Shown: in pieces, positions 46,214-58,341 of the stretch
Position numbering within the stretch: position 1 is the first letter of the stretch
How the letters are laid out: every line of letters begins with the position of its first letter
NCBI RefSeq assembly: GCF_000091045.1
Contig: NC_006693.1
Location: 558,299-620,798, forward strand
Direction: 5' to 3'
From: Cryptococcus deneoformans JEC21
Taxonomy: Eukaryota; Basidiomycota; Tremellomycetes; Tremellales; Cryptococcaceae
DNA length: 62,500 nucleotides
Notes under the pieces: generated by a model
The model's input: only the letters and a program-made list of their open reading frames with translations
What the model was told of the DNA's origin: nothing
Databases searched by the model: none
Program-made: the position numbers and the translations under genes

Positions 46214-47552
46214 TTACTTCATCTGCATATGGACCATCAGCCTCCAATCGTATTTAATGAAGTCTGATAAACTTACAAGGTGGGCCATTGCTTGAGCAGG
46301 GTACCTAGTACCTTGGACTTCAAAAGCATCCAAAAAGTCATTGATCTCTTTCTTCTCCTCTGAAGTCAATGCCACGTTGGTCGACTGAATGTTCTCAACC
46401 ACTCGCTTTGGGTTTGATGATCCTGGAATCGGGATAGTCTGTAAAATTTCTGTCAGTGATCCGACACCAAAACAAAACTTGACAAGTCACTCACATAGTC
46501 CGACAAGCTCAAGATCCAAGCCAAAGCAACCTGGCTGCCTTTCACTCCCTTTCTAACAGCAATCTCATCCAATTTATCCACCAACTTTAAATTCTCATAG
46601 AAAGCTTGACCTTGGAATCTGGGCAAGTATTTTTTAAAGTCACCTTCAGGGATGTCATCGGGCGACTTATAGGTCCGTGTAATAAAGCCTCGTCCGAGGG
46701 GAGAGTAGGCAAAAACGGGAACCTTGTTGTTGTTGTGCCATTCGATGGCATCGCGGATGGACTCATCGTAGGAGAAAAGAGAAATTTCGATCTCATTGAT
46801 AGCAATGGGAGTAATCTGTACAGATTGTCATTTTTGAGTGAGATGACATCAACAGTAAAAAATGACTTACCTTGTGCGCTTTCTCAAGCGATGCAGCACT
46901 CATCTCACTAGCTCCCACATCGCCAAACAGACCCTCCTTCTTGAGAGTATCTAATCCTTTGAATATATCTTCCACTGGTCCTTCAGGAAGTCTGGCAAGG
47001 GAGTATACATCAATTTCTTTGTCTCCCAGAATCTTCTTCATCTCCGTGAGTTCAGTGCGGAGGAAATCGAGTCTATAGGCAGCACATTAGTCATTGCTTC
47101 CTCAAGTACGAGCGAAAAAATCACTCAGTGCCGCGAGGGTGAAGATCTGCATAGTCCGCCCCTCCCTTAACGACCAGCACAACTTTGCTCTTGTACTCAG
47201 GGTACTTGTCGAAAAAGGCTCCGAGCAGCTTGATGTTGGCAAAGTTGTTCCCAGGGTTACCATAGAATGCGGCGGAAGACCATACAGTAGATCCGGAATC
47301 AGCAGCAGCCCTGTTTGATTGATTAGTACAGAATCTGAAAGATGATCAAAGGACTTACTTCATAGCCGCAAAAGAGACATCTTGAGGAGGAGGTTGGGGG
47401 TTCCAGGTGAGTTGCATGAGACCATAGCTAACGGTACACTGTCAGCACAGTATTTACGTACATTGGGCTAGTAACTTGGCCATCAACACAAGCACTCACC
47501 CCATACGGCCGACTTGCTTGCCTGCAACGGTGACAGTAGGAACGGTAGACAT
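46214..47552 (-). CDS. Aldo/keto reductase, pyridoxal reductase (AKR8) type
   Basis: NADPH-dependent oxidoreductase with a TIM barrel, about 335 residues in roughly six exons. The N-terminus MSTVPTVTVAGKQVGRMGYGLMQLTWNP and the following SSAAFYGNP resemble fungal pyridoxal reductases (S. pombe Plr1). Further landmarks are KVVLVVKGGADY, LGDKEIDVYSLARLP, AYSPLGRGFI, WILSLSDYTIPIPGSSNPKRVVENI and a tail joining AMAHL to a last exon MK. The catalytic region DSGSTVWSSAAFYG supplies the barrel Asp and Tyr; the active-site Lys is in KVVLVVKG. The usual active-site His is replaced by Ala (SLARLP where AKR8 proteins often have CARLDP-type sequence), which fits AKR8. The start at 47552 is the first ATG. 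A TATA-like element lies about 111-119 nt upstream. Confidence 0.87.
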
Positions 47553-48111
47553 GTTGGATAGCTAATTGTTGTACGTAGACTGGTACGTAGCTGGATGAGT
47601 AGTGGAACTATGTCGATAAAGTTGGCCGTGAGTGGAGACGACTGAAGGAGACGGGATGGGGGCTTATATAGGGCGGGAGCGGCTGGGGGTGAGAATTGTC
47701 TGTGGAAGATCCACGGGAGAGAGACCGAGCGATTCCATGTTCCTCCACTTGACCGATCCGGTGAAGTGGAGGTTATTAGCTCGGCGAAAGAAGTCAACTC
47801 TCTGAGAACGAGGTACCGATGGGTGGAGGTCGGAGGGGGCCGATCAGCCGGATGCGCCACCGCCAACCATCACACGACAAGTCTGCTTACTAATAACCGT
47901 GGCATCTTCTAATCGGCTCTCGGCCTTCCATTAGAAATTACACAGAAAGGTTACTACAAATTTGCTCCCGCAAATCCAACAGGCTATAGGTCGGCTGTCG
48001 GGCGACGGCGAAGAAGACGTTTGCTGTCTTCCATTACACTACGCATACCACGCAGCATCCTTATATTCTCTTGATACACGCCCACTCTGTCACGCACACC
48101 TGCAATCCATA
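47553..48111. promoter_or_regulatory. Divergent promoter of AKR and CUE1-like genes
   Basis: A TATATAAG element reads on the minus strand at 47663-47671, well placed for the aldo/keto reductase. TATATTC near 48062 is on the CUE1 side. No gene seen. Confidence 0.45.
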
Positions 48112-48922
48112 ATGGAGGACATAATAGCCACAATTATCCTCATCTCCGCTGTTTATTTCTTTGTCAAATGGCTCGTTGGCACCAGTCAGTCTCTTCCATC
48201 CCTTTGTTCGTTACTCTTCTGACAAACTCCATAGAGTCAGGAAATACCTCGGATGGCGGAATACGCGGTGTTACACCCTCCATGGTATGGCTATTTATTG
48301 ATCGAGTCCGCAGGACTTGTGGTTTCCCCGCGTATGAACTTCTAGCTGACTCTGCTTTTTTGTAGGTCGAGACTGTTCATTCGGCTTTTCCACATATCCC
48401 CGTCCCCAATATAGTATATCATCTCTCTCGTACTAGGAGTGCGCAAGCGACCTCGGAAGAGATCCTTGAAAGGGGCATGCTTCCTCCGGTGAGTGGTCCT
48501 GAAACCTGCCCACTGACAGTGTCTGACTTCTGCCGCATTAGCCACCACCTACATTCAATATCCCTGCTTCACTCATTCCCACGGCGACGCCGCAACCGGC
48601 ACTTACTCATTCTTCTAGTAACACCAATACTAAAGCTGCCAATGCCAAAACTCAGAGTTTGATCGATCGGTATAACCTTTCGTCTCGCTTACCTTCTCAC
48701 AAAGGCAAGGAGAAGGCTGAGGGTGAAACTGCTCAGATCGATAACAAGTGGGAGGAGTCCAAGGAAAAGAGGGAGCTTGGATTGAAGGAAAGGAAGGAGA
48801 AAATGATATTGGAGGCTAGAAAGTGGGTCTATGGTGTTTTGCATCAATTGTGTATAGATTGATTGCTGATGTACCTCAGGCGAATGCTCGAGAAGCAAGC
48901 CAAAGAGCAAGCCACCAACTGA
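48112..48922 (+). CDS. CUE1: CUE-domain ER membrane protein, Cue1-like
   Basis: Predicted ER anchor that recruits and activates the E2 Ubc7 for ER-associated degradation. The N-terminal transmembrane helix is DIIATIILISAVYFFVKWLV. Then, across introns, comes a CUE domain: VTPSMVETVHSAFPHIPVPNIVYHLSRT, continuing SAQATSEEILERGMLPPPPPTFNIP. A Ser/Thr/Ala linker leads to a charged C-terminal helix KRELGLKERKEKMILEARKRMLEKQAKEQ, comparable in position to the Ubc7-binding region of Cue1. The order transmembrane, CUE, helix supports the call. The last intron begins after GCTAGAAA; reading through it gives a spurious stop. It is convergent with the aminotransferase, 51 nt apart. Confidence 0.83.
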
Positions 48923-48973
48923 TTTTGACCTCATCAGACACCGCTCATTGTATGCATCTATTATTATAGTTTA

Positions 48974-50500
48974 TTAACTAGCAACACCTTCATTATCGAC
49001 ACCCATGATCTTGTTCATCAGTTTCAACCTTGGCCCCAGAGAAAGTATGACGTCGTCCTCTACGTTGGCCACGGCGAACCTCAACCATTTATCCTGCCTC
49101 AGAGTTTCACCATTTAAAATATCGTCCCACTGCTCGTCGTCCGCCAAGGGAGGCATGAAAAAGCTCCCTGGGAGAGTAACAACGCCACATCGGAGGGCGA
49201 GTACTCGAGCCACGTCTTCACTTCCCAACTTTTTTCTTTTCAGCCCTAAGATGCTTGAGGCATAGATATAGTCTTCGGGGAACTGGACATAGGCGAAAAA
49301 TCCTCCTGAAGAAATGACTTCCCAACCCGGTATAGCATTGACGGTGGTTTCAAACAGATGGCGTCGATGTGAGAGTTGCGAAGACGCGGCGAAAAGATCG
49401 GGGCGAAGGCTTGGTAGAAGGGGGGTAAGAGCAATTTGAGGTGGGCGAGGCGGACAGATCTATCAGAGAGTAAGGAACAAGCCAATCCCAGGGGTGTGAT
49501 GCACACATACTTGCATACAGTCGCAGATTGTAGTGATATGTTGCAGTAGTTCTGGGCTAGCAATGATCGACCCCAATCTGTGCCCCGGTATTCTGTACCC
49601 CTCTACTCGTCTGTTAGCAGCTAGAAGGCTCAATATTAACATAGCATGGGCATACGCACTACTAAAGCTTCCCAATGATACCAGTGTTGATCGCCAATCT
49701 GGCTCCTCGAATAGTCTATGCGGTAATCCTCGTTGCCCACTTTCGCCCTCCACAAAATCCCTGTAAGTTTCATCAAGCACAAGAGCTACCTTGTATTCCC
49801 TGGCAAGATCGTACCATTGCTTGATCTCTTCATTTGTATACACTGTGCCAGTGGGGTTACTTGGCGAGACAAGTACAATCATCCGCGGTTCTCTTCGATC
49901 CCCATTTCCCTTCCTCAAAGAGGCAAGATATGACCTGGCCGAGGGAAGCGAAGCTTTGAGCATATTATCCGGCTCACAGAGCACATACACAGGTTTCACG
50001 TCTTGCAGTGAGAGCGACATTGTATGGTTGAAGTACGCTGGGAGCGGAAGAAGGACGCTCGACTTTCCAGGAGGACAGAGCGTCATAAGCAGCGACAGGA
50101 ATGCCATATTGCACCCCGTAGTAATCGCAACATCTTCAAATGTGACCCCCTGCCCGGAGACGTGGTATTGAACTTTGATCTCTTCTGCCAAAGCCTGACG
50201 CAGGCCAGGCTCTCCAAGGATAGGGCCGTATCGTGCTGCCTGAGGATCAGAGGCGACCTTGGATAGAGCAGCGAGGACGTTGGGATGGGGTGCAGCCCGA
50301 GGCACACCTTGAGAGAGATCAAGCAGAGGGGCAGAGGGAGATGGAACGTATTGACAACCCCATGCTTGAGCTTTGGGTATTCTGGATTGGAAGCGTAAGA
50401 TTGTGTGACTGCGTCAAAAGAACGGCGGTCGCTGGTTCACTCACGGTGGAGCTTCGGTAGCCTGAACGGCGGGGGCGACTTTGAAGTTGAGGGAGGTCAT
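48974..50500 (-). CDS. Class I/II PLP-dependent aminotransferase
   Basis: Fold type I aminotransferase, about 440 residues. Exon 1 begins MTSLNFKVAPAVQATEAP and joins to IPKAQAWGCQYVPSPSAPLLDLSQGVP. Conserved PLP features: ITTGCNMAFLSL, the NPTGTVYTNEE motif after VSPSNP, LVLDETYRDFVEG (Asp and Tyr contacts), and the Schiff-base Lys in SLGSFSKGYRIPGHRLG. The Lys codon AAG is split by an intron (its A ends one exon; AG starts the next, about 49612). Without that splice the frame shows S instead of K. The C-terminus RFAVANVEDD carries the substrate-binding Arg. The substrate cannot be told from sequence. Confidence 0.88.
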
Positions 50501-51072
50501 TATGGGGCGTGCCGACGGGCTGTTAGCTGCGAACTGATAGACCCTGGACAACGCTACGGGGAATGTCAAATGATGGTTTATTGTTGTCAACATTTATCAA
50601 CGATGATGGGCCGACGAATGCGGGGAACAACGACCAATGATGCTTCCGCCCGGAGCTTATCGCGGCTATCAGACGCTTATCGACCGCTGAACAAATCGGT
50701 GACACCCCATCAACAAGATCTCCCAAACATCATGCATTGTCCATCAACGAAATCATATGCAGCCTCCAATTAACCTGTTGCATACATAGCGCTTTATTTG
50801 CCTCCGGCTATTCCCAACCAGTAATACAAGTGAATGGTCAAATACAGCAACAAGAAGGACTTCATGTACATGTCGCACCGCTGATGAATTTGACAGACCT
50901 AAAATGTGATGATCTGAGGTTAGATGGTAAGCATAAGTTCGACGAGCTGTTGCTAGCCCAATAAATAGAGCACATACACTAAACATGAACCGCATAGAAT
51001 CCCGTAGAAAATAGAAACATGTCCCATATACTCCATCTGCAATTGCACAACCAACGTTGGGCTTTCAACGAA
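50501..51072. other. Intergenic upstream of the aminotransferase
   Basis: Promoter of the aminotransferase and 3' region of the XPF gene. A minus-strand frame at 50753-50995 starts with ATG and has a hydrophobic N-terminus, but nothing else supports it. Confidence 0.4.
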
Positions 51073-54000
51073 TCATCGCGAATACCTCGGGTCATGATGT
51101 AGAAACTCCCAAGCTTTCTCTCCTCCCTCCTCTCCTAGAATCTCTTTGAGCTGTCCTCGGCTCATGGACACTAAATGCTTGATGCTCTCCACCTTGCTCA
51201 TCACAAACTTCAAATTTCTCCCGCTGACTCCTGGGATGGATCTCAACATCTCAACCGCCGCCGCGTTTTCGACCCCGCTTCTTACCCCCTGTTCACCCTC
51301 ACTAGACCCTTTGAGTGTAGCTGTGATCTCATCGGGTTCGTCGTGATTCAGTTTGAGATCAGATAGTATCTTGACTGATTCATGGGGTGACGAAGACCAG
51401 ATAATACGAAGACGAGGGAAATGAAGGGCAAGAAGAGCCAGTTTAGATTGAAGATAGAAAGTGTCTCGCCATGTTTCATCGGGATCATTCGCTCGACCTG
51501 CAGCTTCTCGACGCGCGTCCTCTTTAGTCTAAATAAAGTGGATCAGTATGAGACGAATGGATGGAAGTGAAGATAGACCTACTCGCATACCGAATTTATC
51601 TTCGTCAAACTCGATGAGCAGGATGCAAGTCTCATAGTGAGAGGTCATAGCTTCGCATTGGGTGTGTCTTTGAGGAGTCAGCAACGCAAGTTTGAGGATA
51701 AGTAAAGCAACTGACAATCGGCCATTATTGAAACTGCCTTCCAAATCCGCTAAACTCTTTCTTTCAACGCACATCTTAGGAGACAAGATGTAATCTCCAA
51801 CAGTTAGAGTTGAAGGGACAACCTTGATACCGGCCGAATCAATAAGGGAAGGGAGAAGAGCGCCCATCTCTCGGATATCAACGATGATCTTAATGAAGGA
51901 TAAGCGGAAGCCGGTATATATGACGTCGCGACGACTCACCCTTGCTTCTTCGGCACTCTCACCACCGCCGGCATTACGTGATGAATAAGTAGTTTTAGAC
52001 CGAGTAACGGTATCACGCATAGGAGCTCGGGGGTTGTTGTTGTATATCGGGATCACCATCGACTACAGCATCGCGGTCAATTATTATGTTTTATTCATAA
52101 GGAATGAAACTCGACTAACCTGCCTATCGTCAATGAGTTTTTTGAACGCTTCGGCTTCTCTTTGGATGGTTGACAAGAAACGATCCTCCTCAAACGAGTT
52201 GGTATAGATCATCTGATATACCCGTAATGATAGCCCGGGGTTGCAGTTTCTGTACACCTGATATCCCATTAGATGAATCATTAATCAGATCTACTCCCGC
52301 CACTTACCTCTAGTCTTCTAATGAATGCCAAGTTGGGCTCGTACATGACGACGAACCTAGGCCTCAACTCTTGTAATAATATATCATCGTCTTCTCCTCC
52401 ATATGGTCTGATAATTACCGCGCCTTCTGGTGCTATAAGACCATAGGCTTCTTCAAAGTTTTCTGGCAAAAGACCATATTGGGCCTCGGCAATCGTCTGA
52501 GATCCGGATACGGGCTGCAGATCGTCTTCGTCGAGGATACCCGTGGATGCCAACAAGGCAGACGATGGGTCGGAAGAGGATAGACTAGTAGATGGCGTTG
52601 ACAGATCATTAAATGATGCGGACCGTGTGCTTCATAGGCGTAAGCCCATTGCTTGTCCTCCAAACGTAAACGTCTACTTACGACTCCCCGAGGGCCCACT
52701 GCATCTGGGTGTCCTCATCATTCTCACCACCACCGAATGCAGAATGAGCTTTCATCATAGCTTCCTTGTGCTCTCTGCGGACCGAGTCAGTATGTAGGGA
52801 GTTTTATGCACATCATCTTTTTATACTCACTTCTCCATCTCGGCTAATCTGGGCGCTGGGGCCGCAGCTCCACCCCTCTGTCTCCGTCTCTTGTAACTTG
52901 GCACGCCCCTTCCCCGTCCCCGAGTCCTCTCTGCTCTTCTCTGCTCCTCCACTCTCTTACTTTCGATATCTCCTCGGACCCTGATTTCATCTTCGTTTGA
53001 CCTATGCATCCCAGTTCCAGCGCTCCCAAGCTTTTCACCATTTTTTTCATGCTGCCAATTCGAAAGGAAGAGAGATTCCATCATCTTCCTACCAGCGTTG
53101 GGTCCAAAAGGAGGATCCGTACGGGACATAGTAGTAAGGTATTGACGAAGTTGAAGACAAGTACGATCGGAAGAGGTCATGACAAGAATGATGTTCGTTC
53201 CCGGGGAGTCTGATTAAAGGTGTCATCAACTGTCATGACCGATAGGACTGTTACGAGGAACATACCGGCGTGGGACACTTGAACACTGGCAATGGTATCT
53301 TCAATCTCCTTTAAGACCTTTGCCAACACACTCCATTTAGGTTGTTCCTCTAACACGGCCTCATAGCCCTTTTTTAGTCTCTTCTCCACGCTTCTACCCA
53401 AATCGTCTTTAACGCTCAGCATCACCGGACGGAAGACCGGAGGTGGCACGCCTTCCGCAGAGCGAAGGGTTTCGTCCGAATTCTCGTCTTGGGCCATTGG
53501 CCCTTGTTCCAGGTCATTGTCGGCATCATTTGGTCTGTGATGCTGAGGAAGAGTTTGAGTCTGGGTAGCGAAAATCTCCATGATTTCCTCTTCATCGTCA
53601 TCAGGAACAATTCCCTGGATTTCTCGTCTTTGTTGTTCTGCGAGCTCCTGTTCTCTCAAAGCTTCTTCCTCCAGCCCATACTCCCCTTCCTGAGAATCCA
53701 CTCCTTCATCCCTGCTAATGCTGACTTCTCTTCTATCGGCATCTTCTTCCGGACCAGGGATGTTGTCCATGACCATTTTTCTTCTTGAAACCCTTGCTTG
53801 TGAAGCCTCCACAAGTTGAGAAGCTGCTTTGGCGTTGAACCAGTCGTGGATATGTCGGCCTGCTCCAGTTGTCAATCTTTCGGCCTGAAAGTGCTGTCGT
53901 TGGAGAGTGTTGATATATGACGCAAAGGTCGCAGAGTCATACTCCAATAACCATCTGAACCTATCATTAGATCTCGAGCAGTGCAATCTATAGGACACCC

Positions 54001-55160
54001 ACGTATGTAGATTTCGCAGTTCTGTAAGAGCTGCGACGTGGATCTTGGTTTTTGCCCCTACTTTATGCCATACTGGTTTCAATTTCATCCGCACAATGGT
54101 ATCGAAGTTTTTGAACTGTGCATTTCGAACGTTTATATCTTCCAGATCAAGGTTCTGTAAGAATAAGCTATTTGCCGGTGGCTCATAAATCATTATAGAC
54201 TTACAAGAGAATGATCACGCTTAAGCTCGACAAGCATAGCTTCCATGCATTCCGTGATGGCATCTTGACAATGCCGCATGAGGTCCGTCATAGGCACATA
54301 CATTTCAACCACGTCCGCCCGTCGACTCGAAAGATCTACCTTCACGACCTCATTGAACCTGTCGTAGATGATATTAGCTTATGCCGAGAACACTGCTAGT
54401 AGATAATGGCAAAGTTACCTACCGGGGCCAAATCAAAACACTAGTCATATTGAGATTGATAAGCATGTCTCGAAGGGGTGACATCCCATGGGCGAAAACC
54501 TCCGGTTCATCTGAAAAGGCTTTGCAAAAGCCGCTCTAGCAGTGATCGTTAGCACATGATTGGTAATATCCGACAAGGTGCTTGCCTGGTTTTCACGCCG
54601 AAACAACCGCACGGCAAACTCTTCTTGACTCCCATGTGATATTCTCTCAGCGTGAAGGATAACAAGGCCCGTTATTAGTTTGACAGGCACAGTGCCCTCT
54701 ATGCACAGACTTCAGTTCCAGTTTAATGACAACTCCGGAACATTTGCAAACTCACTTAATAAGTCATTGACAAGGATCTTGCTAGTGACTGAAAATAATC
54801 CACCATGTCTATACATTTCCTCCCTTATTACTACGTCAGAGGGTTTATCCTTACTAGCACTCATGCCGCTTACCTCTCCTTGACGCTCATTTCGTAGCCG
54901 ACAACTCTGAACCCCGGATCCCGCACGCCCATAATGCCCAGTTCATCTCCTATCCCTGCCTCGTCGGCTGGAGTTGCACCGACAACAAGCACCAAATCTT
55001 CTTTTCTATCATAAGTCTTTAGAAGGGCACAGACGATGCGACGGAGACCCAGTCCCTTTGCAATGAGTAAGAGGTCGTCCTGCTGAGGTCGGCAGAGAGT
55101 GCGAATGAGATTTTTGTGGAAAGGAAGATAAGGGATGTGTCGCCGTGGCTTTGTGGACAT
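51073..55160 (-). CDS. RAD1: XPF/Rad1 structure-specific endonuclease
   Basis: Catalytic subunit of the XPF-ERCC1 nuclease, which cuts 5' of DNA damage in nucleotide excision repair and in crosslink and recombination repair. The N-terminus LPFHKNLIRTL ... KGLGLRRIVCALLKTY matches the start of the degenerate helicase domain. A long linker rich in Asp/Glu follows (53180-53900). The ERCC4 nuclease block reads VGDYILSPKMCVERKSLADLEGSFNNGRL (about 51700-51830), with the Asp and ERK active site intact. The C-terminal helix-hairpin-helix ends IKHLVSMSRGQLKEILGEEGGEKAWEFLHHDPRYSR. The start ATG at 55160 gives the canonical N-terminus. About ten introns. Also called ERCC4 (animals) or Rad16 (S. pombe). 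Confidence 0.93.
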
Positions 55161-55560
55161 TGTGTGGATATGTAATGGAAAGCCAGAGTATTGGAAGACC
55201 TTCAATACCCCATTTATGGAACAAAGCAGCGATTTTGACTTTGGCTCATGTTGTCGATGTAGTAATACTGGACGAGATTGATGTCATCCGGCGGAGAGGA
55301 GGTGAGTAAACGAAGCAGTTGCGGCGGTCACCGACATTATTGTCAGAAGTAACGATGTCACCATTAATTTCTAAGGGTGCTCATTATGTCAACTTCAAAT
55401 TAACTTCAGCCTCTCTCTGGCCTACTGTTCGTAAAAACATAAAATACACTACAAGTACTTGTACATACTCAGTGTATCAGGCCGCACTCAGATAAGTCAG
55501 GAGTCAAAGGTGCAATAAAAACTATTGTCTATCCTTAGCATATAATATCGATCATCCATC
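55161..55560. other. Divergent promoter of RAD1 and AIM41
   Basis: 400 nt. No ACGCGT box or other clear motif. AT-rich toward AIM41 near 55540. Confidence 0.4.
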
Positions 55561-56222
55561 ATGTTTTCACAAGTTTTCATCCGACGATCCCTTCATACAA
55601 CCCCCCGTCTTCTGTCTACCGCTTCGGCTCTCGAAGTATCCCTTCGCAATGCCCTCAAGACTGCCATGAAGTCAAAGGACAGACCTGCAGCCAGTTGCCT
55701 GAAGGTATGTAATTATTAGCAGCGACCCCTTACAGACAGTATCTAAAAAGCCCATTTGCAGTCAGTCTTAGCGGATGTCACGAATGCCGCCAAGTCTGGA
55801 CCAAACCCCAATGAGCCCCCAACTCATGAAAGCGTTATCAGCGTTCTGCGCAAAGGAATTGCCCAGCGCGTAAGTACTCCAGGCATTATTTACCGCACTT
55901 TCAGGGTACACTAACATCCGATGTTTAGACTCAAGCTGCCGAGTCATACGCGCCTTCGTCTCCCTCTGCCCACCCCGAAAATCATGCTTCCTTGACTAAC
56001 GAAATCTCTCTCCTTCGATCTTTCCTCCCAGCTGCCCCTTCTGAAGAGGTATTGCAATCAATCATCAAGAAGACTATCGAATCGTTACCTGAAGACGTAC
56101 GATCATCAAAAGGGGCCGCTGGCAAAGTGTTACAAGCGCTGTGGGAGGAACTGGGCGAAAGTAAGGCCGCGGTGGATAAGAAGGCTGTTGGAAAATGGGT
56201 GCAGGAAGCCTTGAAAGCTTAA
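55561..56222 (+). CDS. AIM41: AIM41/YqeY-domain mitochondrial protein
   Basis: About 181 residues in three exons with an obvious mitochondrial presequence (MFSQVFIRRSLHTTPRLLSTAS). The YqeY/GatB-tail-like helical domain follows: LRNALKTAMKSKDRPAASCLKSVLADVTNAAKSG, VISVLRKGIAQR, EISLLRSFLP, and the typical end VLQALWEEL ... VGKWVQEAL. YqeY domains resemble the C-terminal tRNA-binding domain of GatB amidotransferase subunits. The yeast homologue is named Aim41 from mitochondrial-inheritance screens; its role is not well defined. It is convergent with the HAD-like gene on the minus strand. Confidence 0.85.
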
Positions 56223-56405
56223 TCAGGCATACTGGATACGTGCGTAATGCATGCATACATAGTCTCGTACGTATACGCCGTGCGGAGCAGTTTATGCTGT
56301 TGCAAGGCGTGGCGGCCTGCCGCTATGTAATGACAGTTCGAAATGTCATTGCAACATGGAATGAACGAATCCGACGACGCAGTCATTCATTAATGTTCGT
56401 GAAGC

Positions 56406-58341
56406 CTATTCCTTGAGTGGATGCCGTCTTTGCAGATGTGATGCTCTCTTTCTTGGTGCTTCACCGCTTGCTTGCTCTCCTTTCCTCTCCCTTCTCAATT
56501 CCTCTAACTCTCGCTCTTTTTCATTCTTCTTCACCTTCCGTTCCGCCCTCGTTTGCTTACGTCGCACTTGCTTGGCCTCCTTTCTAGCAGCGACGGACTC
56601 GATGTCATTTTCATTAGGTGCTTTGCTATCAATTTTATTTTCTGAGGGGACCGCTGCGTTTTCGTTTATTGAAAGGTCTGCTATATCACCGGGGTGAACC
56701 TCGCCCTTGATTGCTTCCTCATCCACTTTATGTTCCGCATACCTAGCAAATTGTTGCTGCCCCTTCCTAACTTTTCGCGCAGCTTTCTCTCGAGCTCTTT
56801 CTTCCCTCTTTCTTCTCGCGAATGCACTTTCTGATTTTGTACACTCCATCTCCCCATCAGAAACCTCAAAATCGAGACGATCATCCGATGATGAGGGGGA
56901 TAAACAGGAGGTCGGTCTTGACGGTGAATAACGGGCGCGACTCTCCTCTCTTTCTTCACGTGAATCCAAGGATGGAGAACGAAGAGAAGCAATAGGGGCA
57001 ACATGGAATATCCCATCTTGCGTTTCCCTGCTCGGCGGAGATGGCGGTATGTCCAAGCCGTGCCTAACTTCAATTCCTTTTCGCTTCAGCGCTTCCTCGC
57101 CCTTAGCGACCCATTTCGAGTACACTTCTTGATCGTTGAACCAATGCTGATAATCGACATGGGATGGCAGAGACTCGTGGGTAGGAGGGTGGAGATTTGT
57201 CTCGTCAAGGTCAAACGTAAGACCACCAGCCCTAACCCAAAGGGGAACATTGGAAACGTGTCGCAGCTGATCCAAAATGCCAATGACAGCAAGAAGAATT
57301 TTGTCCATCTCATGACCTTGGCCAGTTTGGGAAGTTGAAGCTTCGCCATCATCGGAATCATCATGAGTGTCCGATTTGAGACCGGCAGCAAGACGACTGG
57401 ACCGATGGAGTGCCTTGTCAAATTCAGGTATGACTATTTGGTTCCACGGCTGGAAGACCGCTTTCAGAGGAGAATCATCCAAAAGGACGATTGTTTTCTC
57501 TGAGTAGGGGGTAGTCGGGTCTGGAAGCTTTTTCGTCTCGATCAAGTGAGAAAGAACCTTTCTCAAATCCTTGGTTGTTTGCACTTTCCTCGCTAGCGTC
57601 ATATTAGCTGTTGCGTCTCATGAGCGCGATATGGAACTCACAGTAGTCAAAACCCTTTAGACCCATTTTATCTCTCGCCCATACTCCCAGTAATCTCCCT
57701 TCACCCTCCTCCGTTCCCTTTTTCCCTTCCTCGCTAGCCTGTTCCCAGATCCCTTCTATCCACCGTGAACCGAAGCACGCTTCTACCATTGCACGAACAT
57801 TGTGGGGCTGAGCAGATGACCAGACGAAAACTTCCCAAGGCCGTACTGATTGAGTGTCGCCAGGTCTATTTCCATTGTCGGACGATGGTTCGGGGAGGAA
57901 AAGGTATTCCAGAAAACACGACAGGTATGGTCTCGGGTTGGACATATGTGCCCTGTAACTCCGATTTCTCCATACCAACGCCCCGTTCAGGTCGAGCACC
58001 AGTAGTTTTGGCGTAACAGTCTTCTTTACCAACGCCTTATTCTTTTTCGTGGAAGGACGCGCCAAATCGACGTAATGTGGAGGGGGGAAGGACACCGGTG
58101 GAGGAGGAGGGGGGCGCCATGGTCCACGAGTTGTCTCTGAAGGAGAGGGTCGGGAGTGATATAAACGCGTTCGAACGGGACTGGTGCTATAGGAGCGGTA
58201 ATCTGGAGGGGGCGAAGAGAAGTCCACAGGCCAAGAGGGGCTATAGCGGCGCCATTCTCTCCCCGAGCGAGTATGTCGGGGCCGTCTTTCCAGCTCTTGT
58301 CCAGGAAGGTCATCATGATGAGAGCTCCTATTGAATGACAT
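56406..58341 (-). CDS. HAD/FCP1-homology (NIF-type) protein with changed catalytic motif
   Basis: Two large exons joined by an intron at about 57603-57641, giving about 630 residues. The N-terminus is a Pro/Arg/Ser-rich stretch of about 110 residues. Then comes the HAD fold: KLLVLDLNGALVWR (where active phosphatases have DxDGTL), RPYLSCFLEYLFLP, WEVFVWSSAQPHNVRAMVEACFG and GVWARDKMGL. After the intron follow TKDLRKVLSHL and the late motif KTIVLLDDSPLKAVFQPWNQIVIPEF, with its double Asp. The last 300 residues are charged and Lys/Arg/Glu-rich, ending RRHPLKE. The second Asp of DxD is Asn here, a form I believe also occurs in related fungal and plant families, so it may be a non-classical or inactive phosphatase. 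The partner is unknown. Confidence 0.8.

Noticed and set aside
50753..50995. Minus-strand 80-codon ATG frame with a signal-peptide-like start
   Set aside because: Short, lies between the XPF stop and the aminotransferase promoter, and no family is recognised; a hydrophobic N-terminus alone is weak evidence.
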